Of a stretch of DNA of 50,619 nt, positions 40,663-49,859 are shown piece after piece; the stretch's first letter is position 1, and each line of letters starts with the position of its first letter. The stretch lies in NCBI GenBank assembly GCA_024762335.1, contig JANTHO010000012.1, positions 1 to 50,619 on the forward strand, given 5' to 3'. The notes below the pieces were generated by a model. That model ran no database searches and had not been told where the DNA came from. It was given only the letters and a program-made list of their open reading frames with translations. Position numbers and translations under genes: made by a program. Origin of the DNA: Acidimicrobiia bacterium (lineage in GTDB: Bacteria > Actinomycetota > Acidimicrobiia > Spongiisociales > UBA5794).

Positions 40663-41427
40663 CTAGCTTCTCGCTTTGCCGAGCAGTCGCAGAATCTCCA
40701 TGTAGAGCCAGATGATGGTGATCATCAGGCCGAACGCGCCGTACCAGTTCATGTACTTGGGCGCGCCCATCGCGACGCCCCGTTCGATCGAGTCAAAATC
40801 GAGGAGGAGGTTCAGCGCCGCAATCCCGACGACGAACACGCTGAAGAGGACACCGCCGATCCCTCCTTCCCAGACGAACGGGATCTGGACCCCGAATAGC
40901 GCGAGGATGAGCGACGCGAAGTAGAAGAGCGCGATCCCCAACGTGGCACCGATGATGACGGACCGGAGTTTGTTCGTGACGGTGATGGTTCGCGTGACGA
41001 ACAAGACGAGCATCACGATGAACACCGCGACCGTCGCGAGAATGGCGGTAACGACGATCCCGCCCCACTCGTTCTCGTACGCCTTGCTCATCGCTCCGAG
41101 GAACAAGCCCTGAGCAGCCGTGTAGATGGGCGTGGTGATCACTGCGATCTTCGGCTTGAAGATCGTCACGATGGCGAGCACGAATGCGACAATCAACGCC
41201 CCGAAGCTCCAGAGGGGAAGCGCGCCCGTCGGTGAGGAGATCGCCCAGCCCCACGCCCCGGCGATCACGAGCAGGACGAGCATCAGCCCGGTATCTGCAG
41301 CGGTACCGCCGATCGTCATCCGATCCTCGCCGAATCCGGCGGGTATCGCGCGAGCGGATGATGCAGCATCGATCGTGGCAGTTGAGCCGGTACTTCCGAA
41401 CTGCCGCCCGAGCGCGGGATTCGCCAT
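40663..41427 (-). CDS. Bax inhibitor-1/YccA-family membrane protein
   Basis: A 254-residue membrane protein. A polar N-terminus of about 50 residues is followed by seven hydrophobic segments. The BI-1 family marks LLLDFDSIERG and YMNWYGAFGLMITIIWLYMEILRLL are present; the first holds the conserved Asp of the pH-gated calcium-leak channels in this family. Function in bacteria is poorly known (membrane protein quality control or ion leak). GAGGAGG lies 5 nt before ATG 41427; a much longer open frame upstream is a shadow. Confidence 0.87.
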   Translation of the reverse strand: MANPALGRQFGSTGSTATIDAASSARAIPAGFGEDRMTIGGTAADTGLMLVLLVIAGAWGWAISSPTGALPLWSFGALIVAFVLAIVTIFKPKIAVITTPIYTAAQGLFLGAMSKAYENEWGGIVVTAILATVAVFIVMLVLFVTRTITVTNKLRSVIIGATLGIALFYFASLILALFGVQIPFVWEGGIGGVLFSVFVVGIAALNLLLDFDSIERGVAMGAPKYMNWYGAFGLMITIIWLYMEILRLLGKARS

Positions 41428-41517
41428 TCGTCCTCCTCGGATGTGGGCGTGGGAGCCTAGGGTCGGCGATGAGCAAGATTCGCCCCGACGGGAACGGAGG
41501 CTCGTTGCCCGTGTGGG

Positions 41518-41523
41518 TATCCT
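41518..41523 (+). promoter_or_regulatory. -10 box for the NAD-GDH gene
   Basis: TATCCT, about 30 nt before the ATG, leaving a short leader with AAGGAGA. Confidence 0.4.
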
Positions 41524-41553
41524 CACGGTCTCGCTAACCAAGGAGACCTCGAG

Positions 41554-44500
41554 ATGGGTCGCTCTGAATCCCTCGAAGTGTTCGCCAGCGCCTATCTGCA
41601 CCGGGTCCCCGATGATGAGGAACCGACGATCGGGCCCGAGCAACTCTCTGCGGAGATCAGCTGCGCCTACGGTTTCTTCGACGGTCGGGGAGCGTCGGAC
41701 CTCGCCGTTCGCGTGTTCGATCCGACGCCGGAGACCTGCGGGTACGCGGCGCCCGGGACCGTCATCGAGATCGTCACCGACGACATGCCGTTCCTCGTCG
41801 ACTCCGTCATGGCCCGGCTCGGACGGCTCGGCTACACGACCGTCCGGCACTTCCATCCGGTCGTTGGAACCGTTCGCGACGAGAACGGGACGCTGGTCGA
41901 GGTTGCCGAGGGAAGAGGAGCGCGCAGACGGGAGTCGGTGCAGCACTACGAACTCGCCGAGACGCTATCCCCCGAAGAGGCCGACGGGCTCAGGGCCGAA
42001 CTGGTCGCGGTCCTGACCGATGTTCGGGCTGCCGTGAAGGCTTTCGAGCCGATGCGTTTCGCCGTGCGACGCATGGTGCATTACGCGTTCGAAGACGGTG
42101 CGGCGTTCGATCCGGACGACGTCGAGGAGGCGGTGGCGTTTCTCGAGTGGCTCCTCGACGACAACTTCATTCTCCTGGGATATCGCGAATACGACATCAA
42201 CGACGCTGGCGACGGCCCGGCCATCGTCGTGACAGAGAACAGCGGCCTCGGCATCCTGGAGAACGCCGGCACCAGCCGTTTCGCAGAACCAGTTCCGCTG
42301 GCCTCGTTGGAATCCGATCTCCGTGCCCGGTACGAGCACGGACGTCAGCTCGTCATCGCGAAGACGAATCGCCGCTCCACCGTTCACCGGGATGCACGCA
42401 TGGACTACGTCGGTCTTCGCAGGGTGGATGCAGATGGCACACCGAAGGGCGAAGCGCGACTCGTCGGTCTCTTCACATCGAAGGCGTACATGGCGGCCAC
42501 GGCGACGATCCCGATCCTGCGGCGGAAGCTGGCGAACGTCCTTTCGGCCGAAGATCTCATCGAGGGATCCCACGACTACAAGGTCATCAGCCAGATCTTC
42601 GAATCGTTTCCAAAGGATGAACTGTTCAGCATCAGCCAGGATGATCTGCGGGCCAGCCTCGTCGGCCTTCTCGAGGCGGAAGAGCATCAACACGTCCGCT
42701 TGTTCGTGCGGCGCGATGTTCTCCATCGCAACGTTTCCATCCTGGTCGTCCTCCCGCGGGACCGTTTCGACGCCAACCTGAGGCGAAACCTCCAGGATCT
42801 GTTCCTCGAACGCTACGGGGGCGCCTCGATCGACTACCAGTTGACGCTCGGTGAGATCGGCGATGCGCGAATCCACTTCACGGTCTGGCTCGAGGGTGCG
42901 ATCCCCGATGTCTCCATCGAGGACCTGGAGCGGGATGTCTATGCGCTGACACGCACGTGGGAGGATCGAGTCTGTCGGCTGCTGGCGCGCAGCATGGACC
43001 AGCCGGCCGCCCGGGCGCTGATAGACACACACGCACATCGCTACCCGGCGTACTTCAAGGCGTCGACGTCTCTCGAGGGAGCAGCGGAGTCGATCCTCGA
43101 CGTCGATGCGATCCTGTCGGGTGGCGACGCGATTCGTATCGGGATCCGCAACGAGACGGGGTCGAAGGAACAGCTGACCCGGATCGCGATCTACAGCAAG
43201 GAGGGGAAGCGGGATCTCTCTGAGATGCTCCCGCTCGTGGAGAACCTCGGTCTACGCGTCGTCGAGGAGATCCCGACACGCCTGTCGGGCGATGACGGCG
43301 ACGAGATGTATCTCCATGACTTCGGCGTTCTCGGAGCCGATGGTGAACAGGTCGACGTCGACGCCTGTGGAACACGGGTTGCGGCGGCGCTCACCGCGGC
43401 ACTCGTCGGCGAAACCGAATCGGATGGACTCAGCAGACTGCTGATCCTCACCGAACTCGACCATCGTCAGATCAACATCCTGCGGGCGTACCGCTCCTAC
43501 TGGCATCTGGTGAACCCGGCGTTCTCGAAGTCCTACGTTGCGGCGGCGTTCACGGCACATCCCGACATCACCGGCGACCTCGTACGGCTGTTCGAGTTGC
43601 GGTTCGGACCCGGTGCAGACGAGGCGGCCGAGGAAGAACTCAGACACGCTTTGATCGAACGCCTCGACGCGGTCGCATCGCTCGATGAAGACCGGATTCT
43701 GCGGGCCTTCCTCGGTCTGATCAACGCCACCGTTCGAACGACCGCATTCGTCGATGACGGCGCCGTCGCGTTCAAGTTTCTCTCCAACCAGGTTCCGGAC
43801 ATTCCCGATCCGCGCCCGATGTACGAGATCTTCGTCTTTGCCCCGGCGGTCGCCGGCGTTCATCTTCGCGGCGGCCCGGTCGCTCGCGGTGGCATCCGCT
43901 GGTCGGTGAGACGGGAGGACTATCGCACCGAGGTACTCGGCCTCATGAAGGCGCAGATGACCAAGAACGCCGTGATCGTCCCAACCGGTGCGAAGGGCGG
44001 GTTCGTGATGCGTGCCGTCGCCGACCCTTCGACCGGACCGACGTTCGACGAGGTGAGGCACGGTTACCAGACGTTCATCCGGTCACTGCTGGATATCACC
44101 GACAATCTCGACGGCGGCAACGTCGTACATCCCGCCGGCGTCCGGGTGCTCGATGGTGAGGACCCCTACTTCGTCGTCGCCGCAGACCGGGGGACGGCAA
44201 CGTTCTCGGATCTGGCGAACGGGATCGCAGCCGATGTCGGCTTCTGGCTCGACGACGCATTCGCATCCGGCGGGTCCTCCGGGTACGACCACAAGGCCCT
44301 CGGCATCACCGCCCGCGGGGCATGGGAATCAGTCCGCCGCCACTTCATGGACCTGGATCTCGACATCCAGACTGATCCGTTCACCGTCGTCGGCGTGGGG
44401 GACATGTCCGGCGACGTCTTCGGAAACGGGATGCTGCTGTCCCGGACGATCAAGCTGGTCGCGGCATTCGATCACCGGCACATCTTCATCGATCCCGACC

Positions 44501-46269
44501 CCGATCCCGAAGCGTCGTTCGCCGAGCGGGAGCGACTCGCAGGCCTGGGACGCTCCTCATGGGATGACTACGACCGGAGCCTGATCTCGCCGGGCGGTGG
44601 TGTGTTCCCCCGATCACTGAAGCGAATCGATCTGAGCGACGAGATGAAGGCGGCCTTGGGAACAATGGCCGACGCCATGACGCCGAGCGAACTCATCTCG
44701 GCGATTCTGCTCGCCCCGGTCGACCTCCTCTGGAACGGCGGCATTGGCACCTACGTCAAAGCGTCGACGGAGACGAACGAAGATGCGCAGGATCGATCGA
44801 ACGACGCCGTTCGCGTCAACGGGCGCGAACTCCGATGCCGCGTCGTCGGCGAGGGAGGGAATCTCGGTTTCACCCAGGCCGGCCGCATCGAGTACGACCG
44901 GGCTGGTGGGCGGATCTTCACCGACTTCATCGACAACAGCGGGGGCGTGCACTGCTCGGATCGGGAGGTCAATCTGAAGATTCTGCTCCGCATGGCGGAG
45001 CGGTCCGATGATCTGACGCGCGAGGAACGCAACACGCTCATCGAGTCGGTTTCGGACGATGTGGTCGCGGCGATCGTCTACGACAACTTCCAGCAAGCAC
45101 AGATCCTGTCGCAGGAAGCGGCCGTGTCGAGAGGGCGCATGGAAGCCTACGAAGACCTGATGGTGCGTCTCGAAGCGGAAGCGGGGCTCGATCGTGACAT
45201 CGAGGTCCTTCCCTCGACCGAGGTGTTGCTTGATCGGATGCGTGCCGGTCGCGGCATGGCGAGGCCGGAATTGGCGGTGCTGCTCGCATACGCGAAGCGC
45301 CACCTCGTCGACGAACTCGTCGAGTCGGATCTGCCCGAGATGGCCTTCTTCGAGAACCTCCTCGTCCGCTATTTCCCCGATGAGATCGCTGATCGGTTCC
45401 AGGCCCAGATCTTTGATCATCCTTTGCGGCGCCAACTCATCGCCACGATCGTGGCGAACGAGATGCTGAACTCGCAGGGGATCACGTTCGTCTCGCGCCT
45501 ACAGGCAGAGACGGGTGCGGGTGCGGCCGACATCGTCGGTGCATATCAGGCGGCGCGTGGTGTCGCAGGCGCATCACGCCGGTGGCGTGAGATCGAGGTG
45601 CTCGCCGGCGTCGTTGACGCCGAAATGGTGATCGATCTTCTCGCCGGTGTCGACGAACTCGTGGAGACCCTCACCCGCTGGTTCATCGCGAGGGGGGAAA
45701 CCGGCGGGATCATCGCCTTGATCGATCGGTACGGACCGGGCTTCGAGGAGATTTCCGAAGAGATTCGGACGATGGGGCCGAAGCAATGGAAGAACCGCCT
45801 CGAACGCAAGGTGCGGCGACTCATCGACAAAGGCGTGCCCGAAAGAATCGCAGTCGACCACGTCTACCAGGTCGAACTCGTTCACGCGCCGGACATCATC
45901 GACGTTGCCTCGAACACCGGACGTTCGCTGCTCGAAGCCGGAACGGCGTTCTACCGCGCCGGTCACGTGTTTCACATCGATTGGCTGGAACGGCAGATCG
46001 AGAGTCTCCCGTCGCAAACCCGTTGGCAACGGTGGGCAACGCTCAGCCTGGAACAGGAGTTGATGAGTTTGCGTCGTGCGATCGTCGAGCAGGTACTCGA
46101 CGCCGCAGGTGACGGCGACGTCGACCACGGGTTCGCCGTGTTCGCTGCCGACACATCCGTCGGACGGGAGCGGTTGTCGCGGCTGATGAGTCTCCTCAGG
46201 AGAGATGGCGTGACGGATAGCGCGGCGATGGTTGTGGCCATACGGCAGGTGGGAAGCCTTCTCGCATGA
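41554..46269 (+). CDS. gdh: Large NAD-specific glutamate dehydrogenase
   Basis: A 1571-residue enzyme of the 180-kDa GDH class (GdhB/GDH_2 family), which oxidatively deaminates glutamate to 2-oxoglutarate with NAD+. N-terminal ACT-like regulatory modules occupy about the first 450 residues (DDMPFLVDSVMARLGRLGY; LFVRRDVLHRNVSILVVLPRDRF). The catalytic core (about 690-1170) includes GGPVARGGIRWSVRREDYRTE, KAQMTKNAVIVPTGAKGGFV and VVGEGGNLGFTQAGRIEY. The C-terminal helical part is complete, and the length matches actinobacterial homologues. AAGGAGA lies 7 nt before the ATG. In mycobacteria such enzymes are controlled by GarA-type proteins; none is encoded nearby. Confidence 0.95.
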   Translation: MGRSESLEVFASAYLHRVPDDEEPTIGPEQLSAEISCAYGFFDGRGASDLAVRVFDPTPETCGYAAPGTVIEIVTDDMPFLVDSVMARLGRLGYTTVRHFHPVVGTVRDENGTLVEVAEGRGARRRESVQHYELAETLSPEEADGLRAELVAVLTDVRAAVKAFEPMRFAVRRMVHYAFEDGAAFDPDDVEEAVAFLEWLLDDNFILLGYREYDINDAGDGPAIVVTENSGLGILENAGTSRFAEPVPLASLESDLRARYEHGRQLVIAKTNRRSTVHRDARMDYVGLRRVDADGTPKGEARLVGLFTSKAYMAATATIPILRRKLANVLSAEDLIEGSHDYKVISQIFESFPKDELFSISQDDLRASLVGLLEAEEHQHVRLFVRRDVLHRNVSILVVLPRDRFDANLRRNLQDLFLERYGGASIDYQLTLGEIGDARIHFTVWLEGAIPDVSIEDLERDVYALTRTWEDRVCRLLARSMDQPAARALIDTHAHRYPAYFKASTSLEGAAESILDVDAILSGGDAIRIGIRNETGSKEQLTRIAIYSKEGKRDLSEMLPLVENLGLRVVEEIPTRLSGDDGDEMYLHDFGVLGADGEQVDVDACGTRVAAALTAALVGETESDGLSRLLILTELDHRQINILRAYRSYWHLVNPAFSKSYVAAAFTAHPDITGDLVRLFELRFGPGADEAAEEELRHALIERLDAVASLDEDRILRAFLGLINATVRTTAFVDDGAVAFKFLSNQVPDIPDPRPMYEIFVFAPAVAGVHLRGGPVARGGIRWSVRREDYRTEVLGLMKAQMTKNAVIVPTGAKGGFVMRAVADPSTGPTFDEVRHGYQTFIRSLLDITDNLDGGNVVHPAGVRVLDGEDPYFVVAADRGTATFSDLANGIAADVGFWLDDAFASGGSSGYDHKALGITARGAWESVRRHFMDLDLDIQTDPFTVVGVGDMSGDVFGNGMLLSRTIKLVAAFDHRHIFIDPDPDPEASFAERERLAGLGRSSWDDYDRSLISPGGGVFPRSLKRIDLSDEMKAALGTMADAMTPSELISAILLAPVDLLWNGGIGTYVKASTETNEDAQDRSNDAVRVNGRELRCRVVGEGGNLGFTQAGRIEYDRAGGRIFTDFIDNSGGVHCSDREVNLKILLRMAERSDDLTREERNTLIESVSDDVVAAIVYDNFQQAQILSQEAAVSRGRMEAYEDLMVRLEAEAGLDRDIEVLPSTEVLLDRMRAGRGMARPELAVLLAYAKRHLVDELVESDLPEMAFFENLLVRYFPDEIADRFQAQIFDHPLRRQLIATIVANEMLNSQGITFVSRLQAETGAGAADIVGAYQAARGVAGASRRWREIEVLAGVVDAEMVIDLLAGVDELVETLTRWFIARGETGGIIALIDRYGPGFEEISEEIRTMGPKQWKNRLERKVRRLIDKGVPERIAVDHVYQVELVHAPDIIDVASNTGRSLLEAGTAFYRAGHVFHIDWLERQIESLPSQTRWQRWATLSLEQELMSLRRAIVEQVLDAAGDGDVDHGFAVFAADTSVGRERLSRLMSLLRRDGVTDSAAMVVAIRQVGSLLA

Positions 46270-46273
46270 GACG

Positions 46274-46301
46274 GCGGCGGGAGGCCGTATGCACCCGCCG
46301 C
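46274..46301. terminator. Hairpin between convergent GDH and DivIVA-like genes
   Basis: GCGGCGGG (46274-46281) pairs with CCCGCCGC (46294-46301) across 12 nt in the 38-nt gap; likely bidirectional terminator, without a T-run. Confidence 0.5.
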
Positions 46302-46307
46302 TCCCCA

Positions 46308-47249
46308 CTACTCCTTGGACCGCAGCGATTCGAGCGAGCCAATCACCGACGTTGCGTCGTTCCCGAGCCTGGGAAGGTTCGCCGACCGCGACTTGTAGCG
46401 GGACGTTCTCGAAGAACGCCCGACGGGTTCCGGTGACCGAGGCTGGGGATCTTCACGCAGGTCGACGGCGAACTCTTCGGAATCGTCTTCTTCGGCATGC
46501 TCCGCGACCTCTTCACCAGACACCCATGTGGGTTCTCCACGGGCCACCCGGGACTCCAGAGATGACGTCGCGGCTTCGGGAACGGGTTCACTCCACGTGC
46601 GCTCCGCCGCCGCCACGATCTCCGATGAGCGCTTCTCGGCTCTGCGAATCATCGCATCTGCCTCGGCCTCGGCCTCACTGCGGATTTCCCTGGCTCGCAT
46701 CGCACCGTGCGCTCGTGCGCTCTCAGCTTCCTCTTTGGCCGCGTTCCTGATCGCCTCCGCCTCCGCAGTCGCCGCAGCGAGGAGCGAGAGCCGTTCTGCC
46801 TCAACCGATCCGAGCAGTTCGTCGCGGTCCTCGTTGATCTTCGACGAAGTGGAGAGAGCCCCCTGCAGGACGGCCTCGGCCTCGGCCTGGATCGCCGCAG
46901 CGTGCCGGGTCGCCTGCTCGATGATCTGCTGGGCTTCGATGTTCGAGAGCTCCACCGACGGAGTCTGTGTGGAGCCAGCACCCGTCGGTTGGGATCCGTC
47001 GGCGCCGGCCTTGATCAGTTCGGCGCGGGCGAGGACGGTCTCCTGGATGGTCGCTTCCGCCCGGGAGCGCACCTCCCGAAGTTCCCGGTCGAGATGTTCG
47101 GAGCGCACCTCGGCGATCTTGATTCGTTCTTCAAGGCGGGCCATCGCGTCGCCGACCTTCTTCAGGAACTCGGCCACCTGCATCTGGTCGTAGCCGCGGC
47201 GAACGACGTCGAACGTCTTCTCTTCCACATCGATCGCCTCGAGGTTCAT
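46308..47249 (-). CDS. DivIVA-like coiled-coil protein
   Basis: A 313-residue protein. The first 40 residues (FDVVRRGYDQMQVAEFLKKVGDAM) match the DivIVA/Wag31 membrane-curvature domain. A heptad-rich stretch (about 40-90), a Gly/Ser/Thr break and a second long Ala/Glu-rich coiled coil (about 105-220) follow; the last 90 residues are acidic then basic and probably disordered. DivIVA proteins organise polar growth and division in actinobacteria, but this could be a paralogue rather than Wag31 itself. GGGAAGGAAG lies 4 nt before the ATG. Confidence 0.83.
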   Translation of the reverse strand: MNLEAIDVEEKTFDVVRRGYDQMQVAEFLKKVGDAMARLEERIKIAEVRSEHLDRELREVRSRAEATIQETVLARAELIKAGADGSQPTGAGSTQTPSVELSNIEAQQIIEQATRHAAAIQAEAEAVLQGALSTSSKINEDRDELLGSVEAERLSLLAAATAEAEAIRNAAKEEAESARAHGAMRAREIRSEAEAEADAMIRRAEKRSSEIVAAAERTWSEPVPEAATSSLESRVARGEPTWVSGEEVAEHAEEDDSEEFAVDLREDPQPRSPEPVGRSSRTSRYKSRSANLPRLGNDATSVIGSLESLRSKE

Positions 47250-47454
47250 GGAACTTCCTTCCCATCATCTAATGCCCACGGCGATCGTACTGGTCGGTGG
47301 GCGATCAGTACAGGGTCAACCTGGGAACAAGAAACGGTCTAGTCACTGTTCTCCCTACAGAAAGCAAGGGAAGACGCCACGGCGTGGGAATCGCATCGCA
47401 AAACGGTCGACGGGTCAAAGCGCATCCACCGCACGGGACCGAAGGAATGAGAGC

Positions 47455-47964
47455 ATGATTGAAGCAACCGACTGGGCCATGGCCCTCTTACGCGCCGTGG
47501 CAGGGATCGTCATCCTTGCTCATGGCATCAAGCACGCCCGTGGCCGAGCCAAGACGAGCAACTGGTTCGGCAGCATCGGGTTCCGGGCACCGCAGATGCA
47601 GTGGGCTGCATCGACCGCCACAGAGATCGGTGTCGGTGTGCTGCTCGTCGTCGGTCTCGTCACCTCGTTGGCCGCGGCGGGCCTCGTTGCGGTGATGTTC
47701 GTGGCCTTCTGGACGGTTCACCGTGCTGCGGGGTTCTGGGTCACGGCACGACCGGACGAAGGGTGGGAGTATGTCCTCGTGCTCGGAAGTGTCGGGGCTG
47801 CGGTCGCCATCGGCGGGCCGGGTGCCGTCTCCCTCGACGCTGTGATCGGGATCGATATGACGCTCAACGGCGCGGTCGGGGCTGGGATCGTGGCGGGTGG
47901 ACTCATAGCCGCAGCGGCACAGATAGCGATGTTCTTCCACCCGCGCGAGAACTCCGGATCCTGA
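47455..47964 (+). CDS. DoxX-family membrane protein
   Basis: A 169-residue protein with four main hydrophobic helices. RAVAGIVILAHGIKHARG at the N-terminus and TEIGVGVLLVVGLVTSLAA place it in the DoxX family (quinone-related or unknown roles in redox stress). AAGGA 9 nt before ATG 47455 and the hydrophobic start decide against the long open frame upstream, which crosses the divergent DivIVA promoter. Function beyond family is unknown. Confidence 0.83.
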   Translation: MIEATDWAMALLRAVAGIVILAHGIKHARGRAKTSNWFGSIGFRAPQMQWAASTATEIGVGVLLVVGLVTSLAAAGLVAVMFVAFWTVHRAAGFWVTARPDEGWEYVLVLGSVGAAVAIGGPGAVSLDAVIGIDMTLNGAVGAGIVAGGLIAAAAQIAMFFHPRENSGS

Positions 47965-47984
47965 GCGCTGCCCTGGATCCGTGG

Positions 47985-48164
47985 CTACCGGCGGTTGGTC
48001 CCGTAGACCATGTTCCTGAGGCGGGCCTCGACTTCTTTCGGGTCCTGATCCGAGAAGTCGTACTCGCGGGAGAGGATGCTCTTCATCCGATTCGCCGTCG
48101 CCTCCTGATGGCGTGCGAGGTCGGCCCGAGTTTCACCCTCGTCACGTCGTCTCTTCCACAGCAT
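47985..48164 (-). CDS. Small 59-residue charged protein
   Basis: An ORF reading MLWKRRRDEGETRADLARHQ at the start and EVEARLRNMVYGTNRR at the end, highly charged with predicted helices and no Cys. It fills an otherwise empty stretch and has codon use like neighbouring genes (G or C in most third positions). A GATACT box sits 6 nt before the ATG, similar to the leaderless pattern in this window. Not recognised; could be a small nucleic-acid- or protein-binding factor. Confidence 0.6.
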   Translation of the reverse strand: MLWKRRRDEGETRADLARHQEATANRMKSILSREYDFSDQDPKEVEARLRNMVYGTNRR

Positions 48165-48218
48165 GCGTTGAGTATCGGTACGACGGGAGCGAATCTTGAG
48201 CGTGACCGTGACCGTCGC

Positions 48219-48917
48219 CTACGAGGTCACGCTGGTGCGGTTGAGGAGCACGAGTCCCAAATCCGTCGACGCGCGAAGAGCGAAGGAAAAGCGGTCGGTT
48301 TCAAGACATCGATCTAGATCGTGGGGATCGATCCACGGCGTCGTTCGAAGCCGGGCTGCTCCGGTTCCCGCCCGGATGCGGTCGATCATGCGCGGATCAT
48401 CAGGTCGTTCGAGGAGTCGGTCGGCGATGAAGCCGGCGGTTTCCTCGTCTTCGTCGGCTATGACCGTGCCGCCGAGTCCCGACGCGACGATCGTGACCTG
48501 CGGATATCCCCTGACGGCTCTTGCGGTGGCACTCGCCACGACGAGACTTGCGGCGTAGACGGGTTCGGCTCCCGATCGAAGAGCCCCGACAACACTTCTC
48601 GTTCCCGATGATGTCCGCATGACGACCGTGCGGCCGCGGAGATCGTCGGCCTGGTCGGTTTGCGTTGGGGAGTTCCCGAGCGGGAAGTCGGCGGGCTGTC
48701 GGCCACCGTCCTCTCCGCAGAGGATCGATCCGGGGAGCGTGGACGCCGTGCCCCGGGCTTCGTCGAGGGTTTCGGTGAGTACGATCCGCGATACGCCGCG
48801 GTCGAGGAGGAAGGCCGCTGTTGTGAACGCGCGAAACGTGTCGATCACGATGACGGCGCCGGATACGTCGCGAACACCGGCGAAGAGCGAACGGCGGATG
48901 ATTCCGGGTGGTGACAC
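48219..48917 (-). CDS. 2-phosphosulfolactate phosphatase family protein (ComB)
   Basis: A 232-residue ComB-like protein. The motifs VIVIDTFRAFTTAAFLLDRG, GSILCGEDGGRQPADFPLGNSP and RTSSGTRSVVGAL match the Mg-dependent phosphatase family first found in coenzyme M synthesis. In non-methanogens the substrate is uncertain. GTG 48917 is chosen: a TAGCAT box lies 8 nt upstream and the family fold starts here, while the open frame further upstream overlaps the divergent hydrolase gene. Confidence 0.85.
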   Translation of the reverse strand: MSPPGIIRRSLFAGVRDVSGAVIVIDTFRAFTTAAFLLDRGVSRIVLTETLDEARGTASTLPGSILCGEDGGRQPADFPLGNSPTQTDQADDLRGRTVVMRTSSGTRSVVGALRSGAEPVYAASLVVASATARAVRGYPQVTIVASGLGGTVIADEDEETAGFIADRLLERPDDPRMIDRIRAGTGAARLRTTPWIDPHDLDRCLETDRFSFALRASTDLGLVLLNRTSVTS

Positions 48918-48925
48918 GGAGCGTG

Positions 48926-48931
48926 ATGCTA
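48926..48931 (-). promoter_or_regulatory. -10 box for the ComB-like gene
   Basis: TAGCAT on the minus strand, 8 nt before the GTG start; divergent from the hydrolase promoter (TAGCCT, 48951-48956, plus strand). Confidence 0.45.
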
Positions 48932-48974
48932 CCGCTCGCCACCGGGGCACTAGCCTCGCCGTCGGAGGGAGACC

Positions 48975-49823
48975 ATGGAGAAGCGTCGCGTCGGAGTACT
49001 CGGATCGGAGATCGCCTACGTCGAGGTCGGCGAGGGCGATCCGATCATATTCCTGCACGGCAACCCGACTTCCTCGTATCTCTGGAGGAACGTGATTCCG
49101 CACGTGTCCGATCTGGGACGCTGCATCGCCCCCGATCTGATCGGTATGGGCGACTCGGCCAAGGTCGACGGCCTGCAGTACCGGTTCGTCGACCATCAGA
49201 GGTATCTGGATGCGTTCCTCGATGCGGTCGGTGTCGATGACGCTGTCACCCTCGTCATCCACGACTGGGGTTCCGGTCTCGGGTTCGACTGGGCGAATCG
49301 GCACCGTGATGCGGTTGTTGGAATCGCGTACATGGAGGCCATCGTTCGTCCTGTGGCGTGGGAGGAATGGCCGGAACCGTCCCGCGGCATTTTCGAAGCG
49401 ATGCGCTCACCCGCCGGAGAGGAGATCGTGCTGGCGAAGAACATGTTCGTCGAACGGATCCTCCCGGCATCGATCCTCCGCACGCTCTCGGACGACGAGA
49501 TGGACGTGTACCGTCGCCCGTATCTGAACGCCGGTGAGGACCGGCGGCCAACCCTGACCTGGCCCCGCGAAATCCCGATCGATGGTGAACCGGCGAACGT
49601 CGCACGCATCGTGGAGTCCTACGGGCGGTGGCTCTCCCAGAGCGATGTCGCCAAGTTGTTCATCAACGCGGATCCGGGGGCGATTCTCGTCGGAACTCAA
49701 CGGGAGTACTGCCGGGGTTGGCCGAACCAAACCGAGGTGACCGTCAGGGGCATCCACTTCATCCAGGAAGACGCGCCGGATGAAATTGGGGTTGCTCTTC
49801 GCCGGTGGATCGAGAGTCGCTGA
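48975..49823 (+). CDS. Haloalkane dehalogenase-like alpha/beta hydrolase
   Basis: A 282-residue hydrolase most like haloalkane dehalogenases of the DhaA/LinB type. Halide-binding Asn30 (HGNPTSSYLWRN), nucleophile Asp97 followed by Trp98 (IHDWGSGLGF), acid Glu121 (YMEAIVRP) and His261 (GIHFIQEDAPDEIG) form the full catalytic pentad. An Asp nucleophile followed by Trp indicates dehalogenase rather than esterase activity; the actual haloalkane is unknown. GGAGGGAG lies 3-4 nt before the ATG. Confidence 0.9.
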   Translation: MEKRRVGVLGSEIAYVEVGEGDPIIFLHGNPTSSYLWRNVIPHVSDLGRCIAPDLIGMGDSAKVDGLQYRFVDHQRYLDAFLDAVGVDDAVTLVIHDWGSGLGFDWANRHRDAVVGIAYMEAIVRPVAWEEWPEPSRGIFEAMRSPAGEEIVLAKNMFVERILPASILRTLSDDEMDVYRRPYLNAGEDRRPTLTWPREIPIDGEPANVARIVESYGRWLSQSDVAKLFINADPGAILVGTQREYCRGWPNQTEVTVRGIHFIQEDAPDEIGVALRRWIESR

Positions 49824-49859
49824 CCCTTCTATGGTGGCCGTACCGACCTGAGGACGTTC

